From Pseudomonadota bacterium (GTDB lineage Bacteria; Myxococcota_A; UBA796; GCA-2862545): DNA of 32,859 bases. The position numbers and the translations under genes were made by a program. Where the stretch lies: the NCBI GenBank assembly GCA_947505245.1, contig CANNIZ010000054.1, positions 1 to 32,859 of the forward strand, read 5' to 3'. A model generated the notes under the pieces. The model was not told where the DNA came from. It worked only from the letters and a program-made list of their open reading frames with translations, and made no database searches. Shown one piece after another: positions 9,101 through 17,119 of the stretch. The stretch's first letter is position 1. Every line of letters starts with the position of its first letter.

Positions 9101-9507
9101 ACGTGCGAGAATTCGTGCGTGAACGTGTCCGACAGCGACTCGGCGCGGCCGCGCTCGCGGAAGATCGGCCCCCAGTTCATGCCGAACCCGATGAAGTCCA
9201 TCTCGGCGATCGCGAAGCCGTCGCCCTGCCAGCCCTCGGTCTGGTCGTACAGCAGGATGTGGGTCTTCTCTGTCGGGAAGTAGTTGAACTGAGAGCAGAC
9301 CTTCGCGTACTGCAATTCAGCGATTTGAGCGAGGCGCTCGGCGCTCTCCTCGGTGGTGAACCAGTGTTCGTCGGTGGGCGCGAGCGTGGACTCGGGCCAG
9401 TGAAAGTAGAAGTGCTCGGTCTCGAGCACGTGCCACTGCACGTTCGGCAGGTTGAAGTCGTAGCCGCCGCTCGCGTAGGCGGAGGACAGCGCGAGGAGCG
9501 TCACCAT
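6112..9507 (-). CDS. Exported metallopeptidase / TolB-like propeller / C-terminal barrel fusion, 1131 aa
   Basis: Large three-part envelope protein. A short signal (MVTLLALSSAYA) leads to a peptidase-MA-like domain with HEFSH at residues 131-135 (HExxH zinc site) and WWAEGGAEYW at about 192-201, whose Glu fits the third zinc ligand of gluzincins. Residues about 410-690 hold PD40/TolB-type propeller blades (FSPDSTKLL, YSPDGKSIAF, WSPDGRFLL). Residues about 740-1131 resemble a bacterial-surface-antigen (BamA-like) outer-membrane barrel, ending in the aromatic Trp typical of such barrels. The chain could thus present its own protease on or at the outer membrane. GGAG sits 7 bases before the ATG at 9507, which overlaps the upstream stop by 7 bases. 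The domains are seen in sequence; substrate and topology are inferred. Confidence 0.85.
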   Translation of the reverse strand: MVTLLALSSAYASGGYDFNLPNVQWHVLETEHFYFHWPESTLAPTDEHWFTTEESAERLAQIAELQYAKVCSQFNYFPTEKTHILLYDQTEGWQGDGFAIAEMDFIGFGMNWGPIFRERGRAESLSDTFTHEFSHVISLKAYLPYSEDLTGFQAGGLLEDEEWLRRWGLHPKPSVNFDVATDLTMSAHTPFWWAEGGAEYWSHQAGENKWGSSRDAFLRMTVLEDRLPSEAEWTSRVHTEGMEGERGYNNGYAFNLWLKDRFDRDVVSAMATISHDHFHWSWDAVVKQATGEDMHTLHEAWKADLTAHYLKQRNRTEAGGLVAGHELAMTQPAYEKGGPDWDKLSWNAKKEELDQEGEAWYQTGAISPDEQFFTWFESGQLLQKIKPGEWGPVSGYRPWKPDSTRAAWNDVHPEGYPDGAEMRPDFSPDSTKLLVTGTEGHVPDALAALGLYHDPGNHWPVLEVCSWTEKKDDLHVTCDDLPNTVRATEGAYSPDGKSIAFIRYGDGTQDLWTVSADGSDPKRLSDWGDGTQMNGIDWSPDGRFLLTSLFQDHDADLWLYEVATATWTPLTRSEADEFDPIFDAHGRVWFASDRAGDAPDYGKFDIYTLDLATREVRQQTNVLGGAYAPVPSAEGHLFYTGVTGHGFRNFAVNAKELKDVVVDYVGVCPVAGCDAPPYVAPVLPEVRALSVAPSPKNTLQPFSAWPSLRLSDKNVELGAGAILADYTEKHYLGFDFSVGKDTYLSLDYTNDMFWPTIDVGYSRYAYKSAYSYQDDLDGLPATTGDTYTVDLKYEQVSDDAWLYVSRYLNDTLWLMVGADADRYAFRETGDGAHWAPYVLNAGVGVMAEWDTSGFNQDGWINPQGGRHVTVALDRRFTRLLDNDLAGAVVDDGQRMDKYGFSRVQVDWSEFIAIAGRHTLQLDFTAGYIDKNVMGWDEFIAGGKHPYDWGSGTIGNNVQFAGFEGWSLYGETMLMANASYRIPLARDLNLKTGPVYTESVYLQAFGTAGNVWSYRVEGPSHLEGYSVVPDADGSVRREIPFLDYASKNSVAGRKNYVLNDVGLELRVRQMIWDDWDWDSFLKVAYGFQPTAGYGDVNADLIQSAVARDAKSELSTEVEPPTLRVYLGLGTGW

Positions 9508-10544
9508 CGGACCGCTCCGGACGCGCCGAGCGTGAGGCCGGGCGCGGGCGAGAATTCCTCGAGGCCTAAGTGCGTGAAGAAGCGCCCATCAGCGCCGAGC
9601 ATCGACGCGCTCGCGTCCGCCGACAACACGACGTGCTTCGACGGCGTCACCGTCACGTGGGCGGCGGCGTCCACGAACCAGCCCGAAGGATCGGTCTCGA
9701 TCGTGCCCACGGTTCCATCGTCGTAGGTGTACGGCTCCTCGGAGCCGAGCCAGTACAGCTCGAGCTTCGTGACGCCCGGACCTGACACGCCGACGAGGTA
9801 GCTGCCGACGTAGCGGGCGGTGCCGCTGAGGCGCACAGAGACGTGGTCGTCGAGCTGCTCGGTGACCGCGAGATCCCCGCGAAATTCGTCGCCTGGCTTC
9901 AGCCAACCGTCGCCGAAGCCGCCGATCTCGACGACGTAGCCGACGACGCTCGCGAACTTGTGCGTGTACGCGACGCGCCCGTCGAACGCGAACGACTCGC
10001 CTGCGCGCACGCGACCGAGGGTGGCGACGCTCACGTTCGTGGTGCCGGTGCCGGTGAGGAAGCCCTCGGTGTGCGCGTCGCCGCCGCGCGTGTTCGCGGG
10101 CCACTCGAGGCCGCTCGGCGACTTGAGGTCGACGCCGAACGCGAGCGCGTGGGCGCGACCGACCCACGGCTGGAAGCGCACGCCGGAGTGGGCGTCACCG
10201 AGCGCGGTGGTGCGGATGTTCGCGCCGAGACCGTTGGTCAGGTGATGATCGACCCACGGGGCGCGCAGGTACAGCGTGGTGCGGTCCGACAGGCCCGTCT
10301 CCACGCCGATCGTGAACGTGGAGGTGCGGAACACCGCGTCGTCGTACGGTGCGGGGATACCGAACGCGCCGCGCACCTCGGTGGACGCGCGCGTGGCCGC
10401 CGTGAGGTCGAGAACCCACCGGCCGCGCGGGAGCACGAGCTCGGACGCGACGTCCGGACGCCAGTCGCCGCGCATGGTCTTGTCGCCGAACACGCCGGCG
10501 GACGCGGGATCGAGGAGCAGCAAGACGAGGGGGAGGGGCCACAT
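9501..10544 (-). CDS. Outer-membrane beta-barrel protein, 347 aa
   Basis: First gene of the five-gene operon. A signal peptide of about 16 residues (MWPLPLVLLLLDPASA) is followed by alternating amphipathic strands with Gly and aromatic girdles (TLYLRAPW, GVRFQPWVG, VRLSGTARYVG). The C-terminus is AVRW, again an aromatic last residue as expected for a Bam-inserted barrel. The length suits a barrel of 12-16 strands. I cannot name the substrate; porin-like or transporter-like roles are both possible. The gene overlaps the fusion gene by 7 bases, so the two are probably made together. The promoter should lie in 10545-10703. Confidence 0.7.
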   Translation of the reverse strand: MWPLPLVLLLLDPASAGVFGDKTMRGDWRPDVASELVLPRGRWVLDLTAATRASTEVRGAFGIPAPYDDAVFRTSTFTIGVETGLSDRTTLYLRAPWVDHHLTNGLGANIRTTALGDAHSGVRFQPWVGRAHALAFGVDLKSPSGLEWPANTRGGDAHTEGFLTGTGTTNVSVATLGRVRAGESFAFDGRVAYTHKFASVVGYVVEIGGFGDGWLKPGDEFRGDLAVTEQLDDHVSVRLSGTARYVGSYLVGVSGPGVTKLELYWLGSEEPYTYDDGTVGTIETDPSGWFVDAAAHVTVTPSKHVVLSADASASMLGADGRFFTHLGLEEFSPAPGLTLGASGAVRW

Positions 10545-10703
10545 TCGCCGGACGATACCACTGGACGGACGGGAGTCGGAGTCCCGGGTGGGGAGTAAGC
10601 TGGGGCTGAACGCAATCTCGATCGACCAAGGTCGGTTTCAATGCGATCTCGGGAGCGGGTGGTGGACGAGGGCTGGCGAAAACGGGCGTTCGTTGGAGGG
10701 GCC
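10545..10703. promoter_or_regulatory. Divergent promoter region
   Basis: This 159-base gap separates the leftward envelope operon from the rightward protease gene and must hold promoters for both. It contains an inverted repeat, CGACC-AA-GGTCG, at 10623-10634 that could be an operator. I could not pick out convincing -35/-10 boxes. Confidence 0.35.
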
Positions 10704-11459
10704 GTGCGTTGGCGCCCGTTCGGGATCGCGTTCAGCGGCGCCTTGTTCGCGTGTGATCGCGTTGAGGGGGCACCTCGGTCGGAGGCGTTCGCACCGACGG
10801 CGCCGACGACGGTGCCGTGGACCGATCATAGCGGTGTGGTCGATGTGGCCATCACCCGGGGAACGCGGACGGAGAGGTTCGCGCTGATGATCGACACGGG
10901 GGCCATGGGAACCTCGCTGTCTGAGGCAGCGTTCGATCGCGTGTTCGAGCCCAGCGCGGAGGTGAAAATGGGGCGCAGCATGTCAGCGTCGGCGTGGTTC
11001 CAGCACGACCTGGGGCGTGTGGAGAGGCTGCAGTTCGGCGACGTGGACCTCGCGAACGTCGTGATCGCTTCGTGCCCGACGTGCGGGCAGGATGGGGTCG
11101 ACGGTCTGCTCGGGCAGAACGTGCTGCGCGAGGTGGACATGGCCTGGGACGCGGACGCGGCGACGGTGAGCCTGCATCGCGCGGCCACGACGCACGACGA
11201 CGCGCGGAACGTGTCGCCCATGCTCTCAGCCCGGTTGGGGGCTGTGGATCGGACGGGCGTGCGGCCGGTCCGCGTGAAGAACTACTCCGATCTGGACGTG
11301 GTGGACGTGTTGTTGGACGTGCGGTGCGGGGTGGACGAGACCGAGCTCGGCCCGTTCGCGTTGCCCGCGGGGGAGCGCCAGCGCGTGGGCAGCCTTCCCG
11401 CCCGATGGGACTGTGACGCGTGGGAGTGGCACGTCGTGGGCGGGTCGTGGGACGAGTGA
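10704..11459 (+). CDS. Retropepsin-like aspartic protease, probably lipid anchored
   Basis: The signature LMIDTGAMGTSLS (catalytic Asp at about 64) and the later DGLLGQNVLREVDMAWD are the two hallmarks of bacterial retropepsin-like proteases, which usually act as dimers because each chain has one Asp. The GTG start at 10704 is chosen because GGAGG lies at 10695-10699 and the resulting N-terminus (VRWRPFGIAF...) forms a signal ending at LFAC, a tolerable lipobox with Cys 17. An in-frame ATG at 10641 would add 21 residues and a poorer signal. The last 70 residues form an extra beta-rich piece with two cysteines. It is divergent from the envelope operon and convergent with the RND gene. Substrate unknown. 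Confidence 0.75.
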   Translation: MRWRPFGIAFSGALFACDRVEGAPRSEAFAPTAPTTVPWTDHSGVVDVAITRGTRTERFALMIDTGAMGTSLSEAAFDRVFEPSAEVKMGRSMSASAWFQHDLGRVERLQFGDVDLANVVIASCPTCGQDGVDGLLGQNVLREVDMAWDADAATVSLHRAATTHDDARNVSPMLSARLGAVDRTGVRPVRVKNYSDLDVVDVLLDVRCGVDETELGPFALPAGERQRVGSLPARWDCDAWEWHVVGGSWDE

Positions 11460-11498
11460 TCGCGGATCGGGCGGTTCGGCAGAGGGTTGCCCCGAATT

Positions 11499-14400
11499 CT
11501 ACTTCCCCGTCGTCTCGACGGGCTCGAGCTCGAGGGACTCGTCGGGCGGGTTGATCCAGGCGACGACGCGCAGCACGTAGCCCTTGAGCCCCTCCATCCA
11601 CACGAAGACGACGGGCACGACGAGCAGCGTGAGCGCGGTGGACGACAACACGCCGCCGATGACCGCGATCGCCATCGGGGAGCGGAACTCGCTGCCGATG
11701 CCGGTGCCGAGCGCCGTTGGCAACATGCCGAACGCCATCGCGAGCGAGGTCATCAGGATGGGGCGCAGGCGGCGCGGGCCTGCGTGGCGCATGGCGTCGA
11801 CGGGGTTGGCGCCTTCACGTTGGGCGACGAGGGCGCCGTCGACGAGGAGGATCGCGTTCTTCGTGACGAGGCCGATGAGCAGGATCAGTCCGATCATGCT
11901 GCCCATCGAGAACGCCTTGCCGGTGATGAACAGGCCGAGCACCGCGCCGACCATCGCGAGCGGCACGCTGACGAGCAGCGTGAACGGGTGCATCAGGCTC
12001 TCGAACTGCGACGCGAGGACCATGAAGATGCAGATCATCGCGATCAACACGGCGAGGCCCATCGCGGCGCTGGTCTCCTCCATGTCCTGGGCCTGGCCGA
12101 GCAGCTTGAAGAAGTAGCCTTCGGGGAGGGGCTGTTTCTCGATGTACGCGCGGAAGTCGCCGACCACGGCGCCGAGCGCGCCGCCGGGGGCCATCTGCAC
12201 CCACACGCTGATGCTGCGCATCTTGTCGAGGTGCTGGATCTCGCTCGGTCCAGCCCCGAGCGAGACGTGGGCGACCTCGCCCAGCGACACGAGGCCGCGC
12301 GGCGACGGCAAGACGAGGGCCTCGATCGCTCGCTGGTCCTTCCAGAACCGGTCCTGGCTGCGCACGCGGATGTCGGCCTGGCGACCGCCGTCGCGCAGCG
12401 TGCCGATGATGTTTCCTTCGACGAGCATTCGCGCGGTGGAGCCGACGAGGCCGGCGGGGATGCCGCGATCAGCCGCGACCGGACGGTCGATCGCGATGTG
12501 GAGTTCGGGTCGACCGGGCTCGACGCCCAGCCGCACGTCAGCGGTGCCAGGCATCGCGGCGAGGTGCTTCTTCACGCGCTCCGCCTCCGTGCGGAGCGTG
12601 GCCATGTCTTCGCCCTGGATCACGATCATCAGCGGCGGCCAGTCGCCGAGACCCTCGATCATTCCGAGCTTTGCGATGTTCGCTTCGGACGATGGCGCCA
12701 GCGACAGGATGCGCCGCGTGGCGTCCGTGTAGAACGCGAGGTTCTCCTTTCGCTCGTTCTTGGGGGTGAGCTTCAACCGGAAACGCGCGCGGTTGTCCTG
12801 ATCCTCGTGCCCCACGATCGTGTACACCCGCGTGACGCCGGGCATGCCGAGCAACATGCCCTCCATGCCGCGCGCCCACTTCTCGGTGATGTCGATCGAC
12901 GTGCCGACGGGCAGGCGCATGTCGGCGAGGAACTCGCCGCGGTCTTCCTCGGGCACGAATTCCGTCGGGATCGTGGAGCCGAGGACGCCCGTGCAAACGA
13001 GCAACATCACCGCGCTCGCCGCGGTGGTCATGCGCCAGCTGAGCGCCAGGTCGAGCACGCGCCGGTAGGCGCGGTCGAGGCCCTCGAGGAATTTCTCGAT
13101 CACGCCGGCGACGCCGGTGTGTTTGCCGTGGTGCGCGCGCGACAGTCGCGACGACAACATCGGGTCGAGCGTGAACGCGATGAACAAGGACAACATCACG
13201 GCGACCGCGATGGTGAGGCCGAACTGGTAGAAGAACTGCCCGACGATGCCGGACATGAACGCGACCGGCACGAACACGGCGACGAGCGACAACGTGGTCG
13301 CGAGCACGGCGAGGGCGATCTCGCGCGTGCCCTCCGCGGCGGCCTTCGCTGGCGAGTCCCCGAGCTCCAAGCGGCGGGTGATCGACTCGCGCACGACGAC
13401 GGCGTCGTCGATCAGCAGGCCGATCGCGAGCGACAGGCCGAGCAGCGTCATGGTGTTGATCGAGAAGCCCAGCGCGCCCATCGCCGCGAACGTGCCGATG
13501 ACCGAGGTGGGCAGCGCCAGCGCGGAGATGATCGTGCCGCGCACGTCGAGCAGGAAGAACAGGATCACGAACACGGCGGCGATCGCACCGAACCAGATCG
13601 CGATGCTCACCTCGTGCGCGTTCGCCTCGATGTCGATCGACGAGTTGCTGATCACCTCGTATTTTACGCCGTCGCCGAGCGTTGGGACGACCTCTTCGAG
13701 GGTCTTTTGAACGTCTTCGGCGACCTGCACGGTGTTCGCACCAGATCGCTTGATGATCTCGATCGCGACGGCCTCCTGGCGGTCTGTTCGAACGTACCGG
13801 GTGGGCCTGCTCCAGTCGTCCTTCACCGACGCGACCTCGTCGAGGCGCACGGTCTTGCCTTCGCGCGTCATGCCAACGACGGTGCCGGCGAGATCGGCGA
13901 CGCTCGTGTAGGCGCCGTCGGTGCGCACGCCGATCGTGCGTCCGTAGGCGTCGAACTGGCCGACCGGGAGCGAGAGGTTCTCCCATCCGAGGCGCTGGGC
14001 GATGTCGTTCGCGGAAAGGTTCACGCTGCGGAGCGCGTCGAGATCGAGCTCGACGCGGATCTCGCGGTCTTGACCACCCTGCAGGTTCACGCCGCCGACG
14101 CCGGTGACCTGCTCGAGGAACGGCCGCAGACGCTCGTCGGCGAGCTCGCGCGCGGCGTTGGTGCCGCCGGGAGCGGACAACGTGACGACCATGATCGGCA
14201 GCGCGCCGAGGTCGATCTGCCGCACCACTGGCGCGTCCGATCCGGCGGGCAGCTTGTTCTGCACCAGGCCGACCTTGTCGCGCACGGCGAGGGCTGCGTC
14301 ACCGACGTCGGCGCCCATCTCGAATTTCAGGACGACGACCGACACGTTGTCGCGCGAGAAGCTGCGCATCTCCTCGAGGCCAGCGGTGGTACCGACGGCG

Positions 14401-14606
14401 TCCTCGATCGGCGTGGTGACGTCGCGCTCGAGGTCCTCGGGGGACGCGCCGGGCCACACCGTCTGCACGATCATCATCGGGAATTCGACGGGCGGGAACT
14501 GATCGACCGGCAACGAGCGGTACGACAGCAGCCCGAACACGATCAGCGCGATGCTCATCATCAGCGTGAACACGGGTCGCGCGATGGCGATGTCGGAGAT
14601 CCACAT
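11499..14606 (-). CDS. RND efflux pump inner-membrane subunit (AcrB-like, 1035 aa)
   Basis: Proton-driven exporter of the inner membrane, about the usual length of the hydrophobe/amphiphile (HAE) RND family. It opens MWISDIAIARPVF, the usual first transmembrane entry. It has the proton-relay Asp pair in TM4 (D400-D401, LLIDDAVVV) and the TM10 Lys (about K916, GLVTKNAILLVDG). Two large periplasmic loops (about 35-330 and 550-850) follow the family layout. It is the third gene of the operon, 6 bases after the adaptor, with GGAG overlapping the adaptor stop region serving as ribosome site. Heavy-metal specificity is less likely, because the TM4 motif is of the HAE type. No outer-membrane channel gene is present, so it must borrow a TolC-like partner. 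Confidence 0.95.
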   Translation of the reverse strand: MWISDIAIARPVFTLMMSIALIVFGLLSYRSLPVDQFPPVEFPMMIVQTVWPGASPEDLERDVTTPIEDAVGTTAGLEEMRSFSRDNVSVVVLKFEMGADVGDAALAVRDKVGLVQNKLPAGSDAPVVRQIDLGALPIMVVTLSAPGGTNAARELADERLRPFLEQVTGVGGVNLQGGQDREIRVELDLDALRSVNLSANDIAQRLGWENLSLPVGQFDAYGRTIGVRTDGAYTSVADLAGTVVGMTREGKTVRLDEVASVKDDWSRPTRYVRTDRQEAVAIEIIKRSGANTVQVAEDVQKTLEEVVPTLGDGVKYEVISNSSIDIEANAHEVSIAIWFGAIAAVFVILFFLLDVRGTIISALALPTSVIGTFAAMGALGFSINTMTLLGLSLAIGLLIDDAVVVRESITRRLELGDSPAKAAAEGTREIALAVLATTLSLVAVFVPVAFMSGIVGQFFYQFGLTIAVAVMLSLFIAFTLDPMLSSRLSRAHHGKHTGVAGVIEKFLEGLDRAYRRVLDLALSWRMTTAASAVMLLVCTGVLGSTIPTEFVPEEDRGEFLADMRLPVGTSIDITEKWARGMEGMLLGMPGVTRVYTIVGHEDQDNRARFRLKLTPKNERKENLAFYTDATRRILSLAPSSEANIAKLGMIEGLGDWPPLMIVIQGEDMATLRTEAERVKKHLAAMPGTADVRLGVEPGRPELHIAIDRPVAADRGIPAGLVGSTARMLVEGNIIGTLRDGGRQADIRVRSQDRFWKDQRAIEALVLPSPRGLVSLGEVAHVSLGAGPSEIQHLDKMRSISVWVQMAPGGALGAVVGDFRAYIEKQPLPEGYFFKLLGQAQDMEETSAAMGLAVLIAMICIFMVLASQFESLMHPFTLLVSVPLAMVGAVLGLFITGKAFSMGSMIGLILLIGLVTKNAILLVDGALVAQREGANPVDAMRHAGPRRLRPILMTSLAMAFGMLPTALGTGIGSEFRSPMAIAVIGGVLSSTALTLLVVPVVFVWMEGLKGYVLRVVAWINPPDESLELEPVETTGK

Positions 14607-14612
14607 CGGCGA

Positions 14613-15668
14613 TTACTCCGCGTACCCGTGGGGGGGATCGACAACGACGACGTCGCCGTCTTTCAGCTCGCCGGCGACGATCACGCGACCGTCCTTCTCC
14701 GACAACATCGTGACCGGCACGACGCGCGGGGGCGTGCCGGCGACGATCACGCCGAACTCGGGCCGCGACACGAGCGCGCCCTTCGGGACGTCCCACCCGT
14801 CCAGATCGACGTCGGAGGTGATGGCCGCGCGTACGAACCCGTGCGCCAGCAGGGTGGCCGGCGGCGCGTCGACGCGCAATTCGACCGGCAGGCGTCGCGT
14901 CGCAGGGTCGAGCGACGGGACGACGCGCTCGACGACGGCGGGAACCCCTTCGATCGTGGCCGTGGACGTTCGGCTCATCCACGTCACCGTCTCCGGAACA
15001 GACGCCTTCAGGCGCAGCGCGGACAGGTCTTCGATCACGAACAACACAGTGCCGGGGCCGACGAGGATGCCGGCGTTGTCGGGCCCGTTGGTGACCACGC
15101 CGGAGATCGGCGCGCGCAGCGTGTGGTAGCGCACGTTCGTCTCGGCCATGCGCACGGCCGCCTCGGCCTGCTCGAGCTGCGCGCGGGTGGCGGTGAGGCC
15201 CATCTCGGCCTTGGCGCGGTCCTGCCCCGACAGCGCGTCGCCGAGCTTCTCGAGGCGCGCCCAGGTGGCCGCGACCTCGTCCGCCTGTGCCTGCGCGGCG
15301 GTGCGGCCGGCCTTCGCCTGCGCGAGCTGGCCCTGCGCGATCGCGTCGTCGAGCGTGGCGATCGCGTCGCCTTCGTTCACGAGGTCGCCGCGGCTGACGA
15401 GGAGCTTCTCGACCCGCCCGCCAACGGTGAACCCGAGCTGCACCGCCGCGACGGGCTCGAGGCTGCCCGACACGTCGGCGGTGGGCCGGTACAGGCCGTG
15501 TTTCACGGGTTCGGTGCGCAGGTTCACCGGCGCCGCAGCGGCTTCAGCTTTGGTCTTTGCCTCGGCGGCGGACTGGCTGCCGTTGCAGGAGGCGAGGACG
15601 CCTGCGAGCGCGAGCAAGCCGAAGGCGCGCAGCGAGGCTGAGCCGAGCGTAGGCACGGGGTGTTGCAT
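14613..15668 (-). CDS. RND periplasmic adaptor (membrane fusion protein), 351 aa
   Basis: Links the RND pump to an outer-membrane channel. The signal ends at a lipobox, VLASC, with Cys at position 28, so it is anchored to the inner membrane by lipid. The lipoyl halves are visible at about 75-105 (GFTVGGRVEKLLVSRGDLV) and 170-205 (LRAPISGVVTNG), flanking an Ala-rich coiled-coil hairpin (about 105-168). A beta-barrel and membrane-proximal domain follow. The ATG at 15668 directly abuts the regulator's TAG (TAGATG), with GGGAG seven bases upstream inside the regulator gene. Confidence 0.93.
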   Translation of the reverse strand: MQHPVPTLGSASLRAFGLLALAGVLASCNGSQSAAEAKTKAEAAAAPVNLRTEPVKHGLYRPTADVSGSLEPVAAVQLGFTVGGRVEKLLVSRGDLVNEGDAIATLDDAIAQGQLAQAKAGRTAAQAQADEVAATWARLEKLGDALSGQDRAKAEMGLTATRAQLEQAEAAVRMAETNVRYHTLRAPISGVVTNGPDNAGILVGPGTVLFVIEDLSALRLKASVPETVTWMSRTSTATIEGVPAVVERVVPSLDPATRRLPVELRVDAPPATLLAHGFVRAAITSDVDLDGWDVPKGALVSRPEFGVIVAGTPPRVVPVTMLSEKDGRVIVAGELKDGDVVVVDPPHGYAE

Positions 15669-16340
15669 CTAGGTCTCCCTGGCGACGGGGATCCCGGGCA
15701 TGCAGCCCAGCCCCTCGCTGGTGAATCGGTCGATCTGGGTAGTCCAATGGTCGAAATCAGGCGGTTCGGCGAGGCGGGTCATGCGCCGCGCGAGCTGCAA
15801 CCACGCGCCGATCATCAATTCGGCGCAGATCTCGGGGTCGAGGTCGGGCCGCAAGAAACCGGCTCTCACGACCTCGTCGAGGCGCTCGACGAGCGTCGCG
15901 CGCGAAAGCTCGATGAAGCGATCGGCGACGAGGCGACGCTCCCCCGAAGCGTCCATCACGCACGCGAACACGTCGCGGTGGTCCCACAACACCTCGAGCG
16001 CCTTGCGGTTGTATTCGTGGTCGAGCGCGGTGAACGCGGTGAGACGCTCCGAGCCGCTGCGAAAGTCGCCCTCGACGCACCGACCGACGCGTTGCACGAG
16101 GCCCTGGAACGCCGAATGGCGCTCGTTGTTCGACAGGCTCACGGCCTCGAACAGTTCGGCCATCAGCCGCTCGAAGACCTTCTCTTTGCTCTCGAAGTAA
16201 AGGTAGAACGCGGCCTTCGAGAAGCCGGCCTCGGCCGCGATGTCCTGGATCCGCGCGTGATCGAAGCCATCGCGCGCGAACACGTGCCGCGCTGCGTCGA
16301 GCAGGCGTCTTGCGGCGTCAGGGTTCGCAGGGCGAGCCAT
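15669..16340 (-). CDS. TetR/AcrR-family transcriptional regulator, 223 aa
   Basis: Probable repressor of its own pump operon. Residues 10-55 form the TetR DNA-binding domain, with helix-turn-helix at about 31-50 (IQDIAAEAGFSKAAFYLYF) followed by the usual SKEKVF. The rest is the helical ligand-binding and dimerisation domain. The ATG at 16340 (MARPANPD) is chosen over a GTG at 16349 because GGAG lies 8 bases before it. It is the first gene of a three-gene operon with no gap to the adaptor. Two identical palindromic sites lie 32-68 bases upstream, which fits autoregulation. Ligand unknown, likely a pump substrate. Confidence 0.92.
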   Translation of the reverse strand: MARPANPDAARRLLDAARHVFARDGFDHARIQDIAAEAGFSKAAFYLYFESKEKVFERLMAELFEAVSLSNNERHSAFQGLVQRVGRCVEGDFRSGSERLTAFTALDHEYNRKALEVLWDHRDVFACVMDASGERRLVADRFIELSRATLVERLDEVVRAGFLRPDLDPEICAELMIGAWLQLARRMTRLAEPPDFDHWTTQIDRFTSEGLGCMPGIPVARET

Positions 16341-16371
16341 CCAGGCCACTCCAGGGGAGGTTGCCCTTTGG

Positions 16372-16411
16372 TAACCCGCGGGTCAGGAATGTGCTAACCC
16401 GCGGGTCAGGA
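16372..16411. promoter_or_regulatory. Two tandem operator-like palindromes for the TetR regulator
   Basis: The 17-mer TAACCCGCGGGTCAGGA occurs twice, at 16372-16388 and 16395-16411, 23 bases apart. Each copy contains the perfect 10-base palindrome ACCCGCGGGT, extended to a near-perfect 14-mer, TAACCCGCGGGTCA (16372-16385 and 16395-16408). Size and symmetry fit a TetR-dimer operator. The sites lie in the 110-base gap between the regulator and the divergent gene at 16451, so they could control both directions. Confidence 0.8.
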
Positions 16412-16450
16412 TTGCGTTCCTGGTTACCCTCCGCGGGGGAGCGCCTTCAC

Positions 16451-17113
16451 ATGAGCAACCGTTGGATCGTCCTGGACACCAAGCCCACGTCCGAAGGTCT
16501 GCTCGAGCTGCGGCAGCGCGGCGCGGGAGAGTTCCTCCTCACCATCGCCGGCCGCGTGCTGATGAACAGCACCTCCCAACGCTCCGAGCAGGCCCTCGCG
16601 ACGCTCGGGTGCGCGCGCCTCGGCGATCGTCCCTCACCGAGCGTCCTCGTCGGCGGCCTCGGGATGGGTCTGACGCTGCGCGCCGCTCTGGACGCGCTCC
16701 CGAGCACAGCGCGCGTCGTCGTCGCCGAGCTCGAACCGCCGATCGTCGCGTGGTGCCGCGGTCCCCTCGCCCCGCTCACCGGAGCCGCCGTCGCCGATCC
16801 CCGCGTCACCGTCGTGGTCGGAGACGTCGCGAAGGTGATCGCGTCGGCCGCAAAGAAGTCGTACGACGCGATCCTGCTCGACCTGTACGAGGGGCCCCAC
16901 GCGGCCACGCAGACGCACCGCGACCCGTTCTACGGCTCCGAGGCTCTGACGCGCACGCGCGCCGCCCTGGCCGACGGCGGCGTGTTGGCCGTGTGGTCCG
17001 AGGATCCCGACCCGTCGTTCCCGGTGCGCTTTCGCAAGGCCGGCTTCGACGTCACGATTCACCGCCCCGGAACCGGCCGCGCGCACGTGGTGTACGTCGG
17101 CGTGCGGACGTAG
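16451..17113 (+). CDS. Spermidine-synthase-like SAM-binding protein, 220 aa
   Basis: Rossmann-fold protein of the polyamine-synthase / SAM-methyltransferase group. Motif I is VLVGGLGMGLT (about 65-75), motif II is VAELEPP (91-97) with the ribose-binding Glu, followed by VGDV (123-126) and YDAILLDLYEGP (138-149). It is shorter than true spermidine synthase (about 280-300 residues) and lacks that enzyme's N-terminal beta domain, so polyamine synthesis is not assured. Start: ATG 16451 with GGGGGAG at 16435-16441. Its promoter region holds the two TetR operators, so it may share control with the pump. The oxygenase gene follows after 6 bases. Confidence 0.8.
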   Translation: MSNRWIVLDTKPTSEGLLELRQRGAGEFLLTIAGRVLMNSTSQRSEQALATLGCARLGDRPSPSVLVGGLGMGLTLRAALDALPSTARVVVAELEPPIVAWCRGPLAPLTGAAVADPRVTVVVGDVAKVIASAAKKSYDAILLDLYEGPHAATQTHRDPFYGSEALTRTRAALADGGVLAVWSEDPDPSFPVRFRKAGFDVTIHRPGTGRAHVVYVGVRT

Positions 17114-17119
17114 CGTACG

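Noticed and set aside
11487..15641. A forward-strand frame of over 1,300 codons opposite the RND pump and adaptor
   Set aside because: It is antisense to two unmistakable genes, has the low-complexity Arg/Asp/Glu/His composition of high-GC shadow frames, and has no domain.
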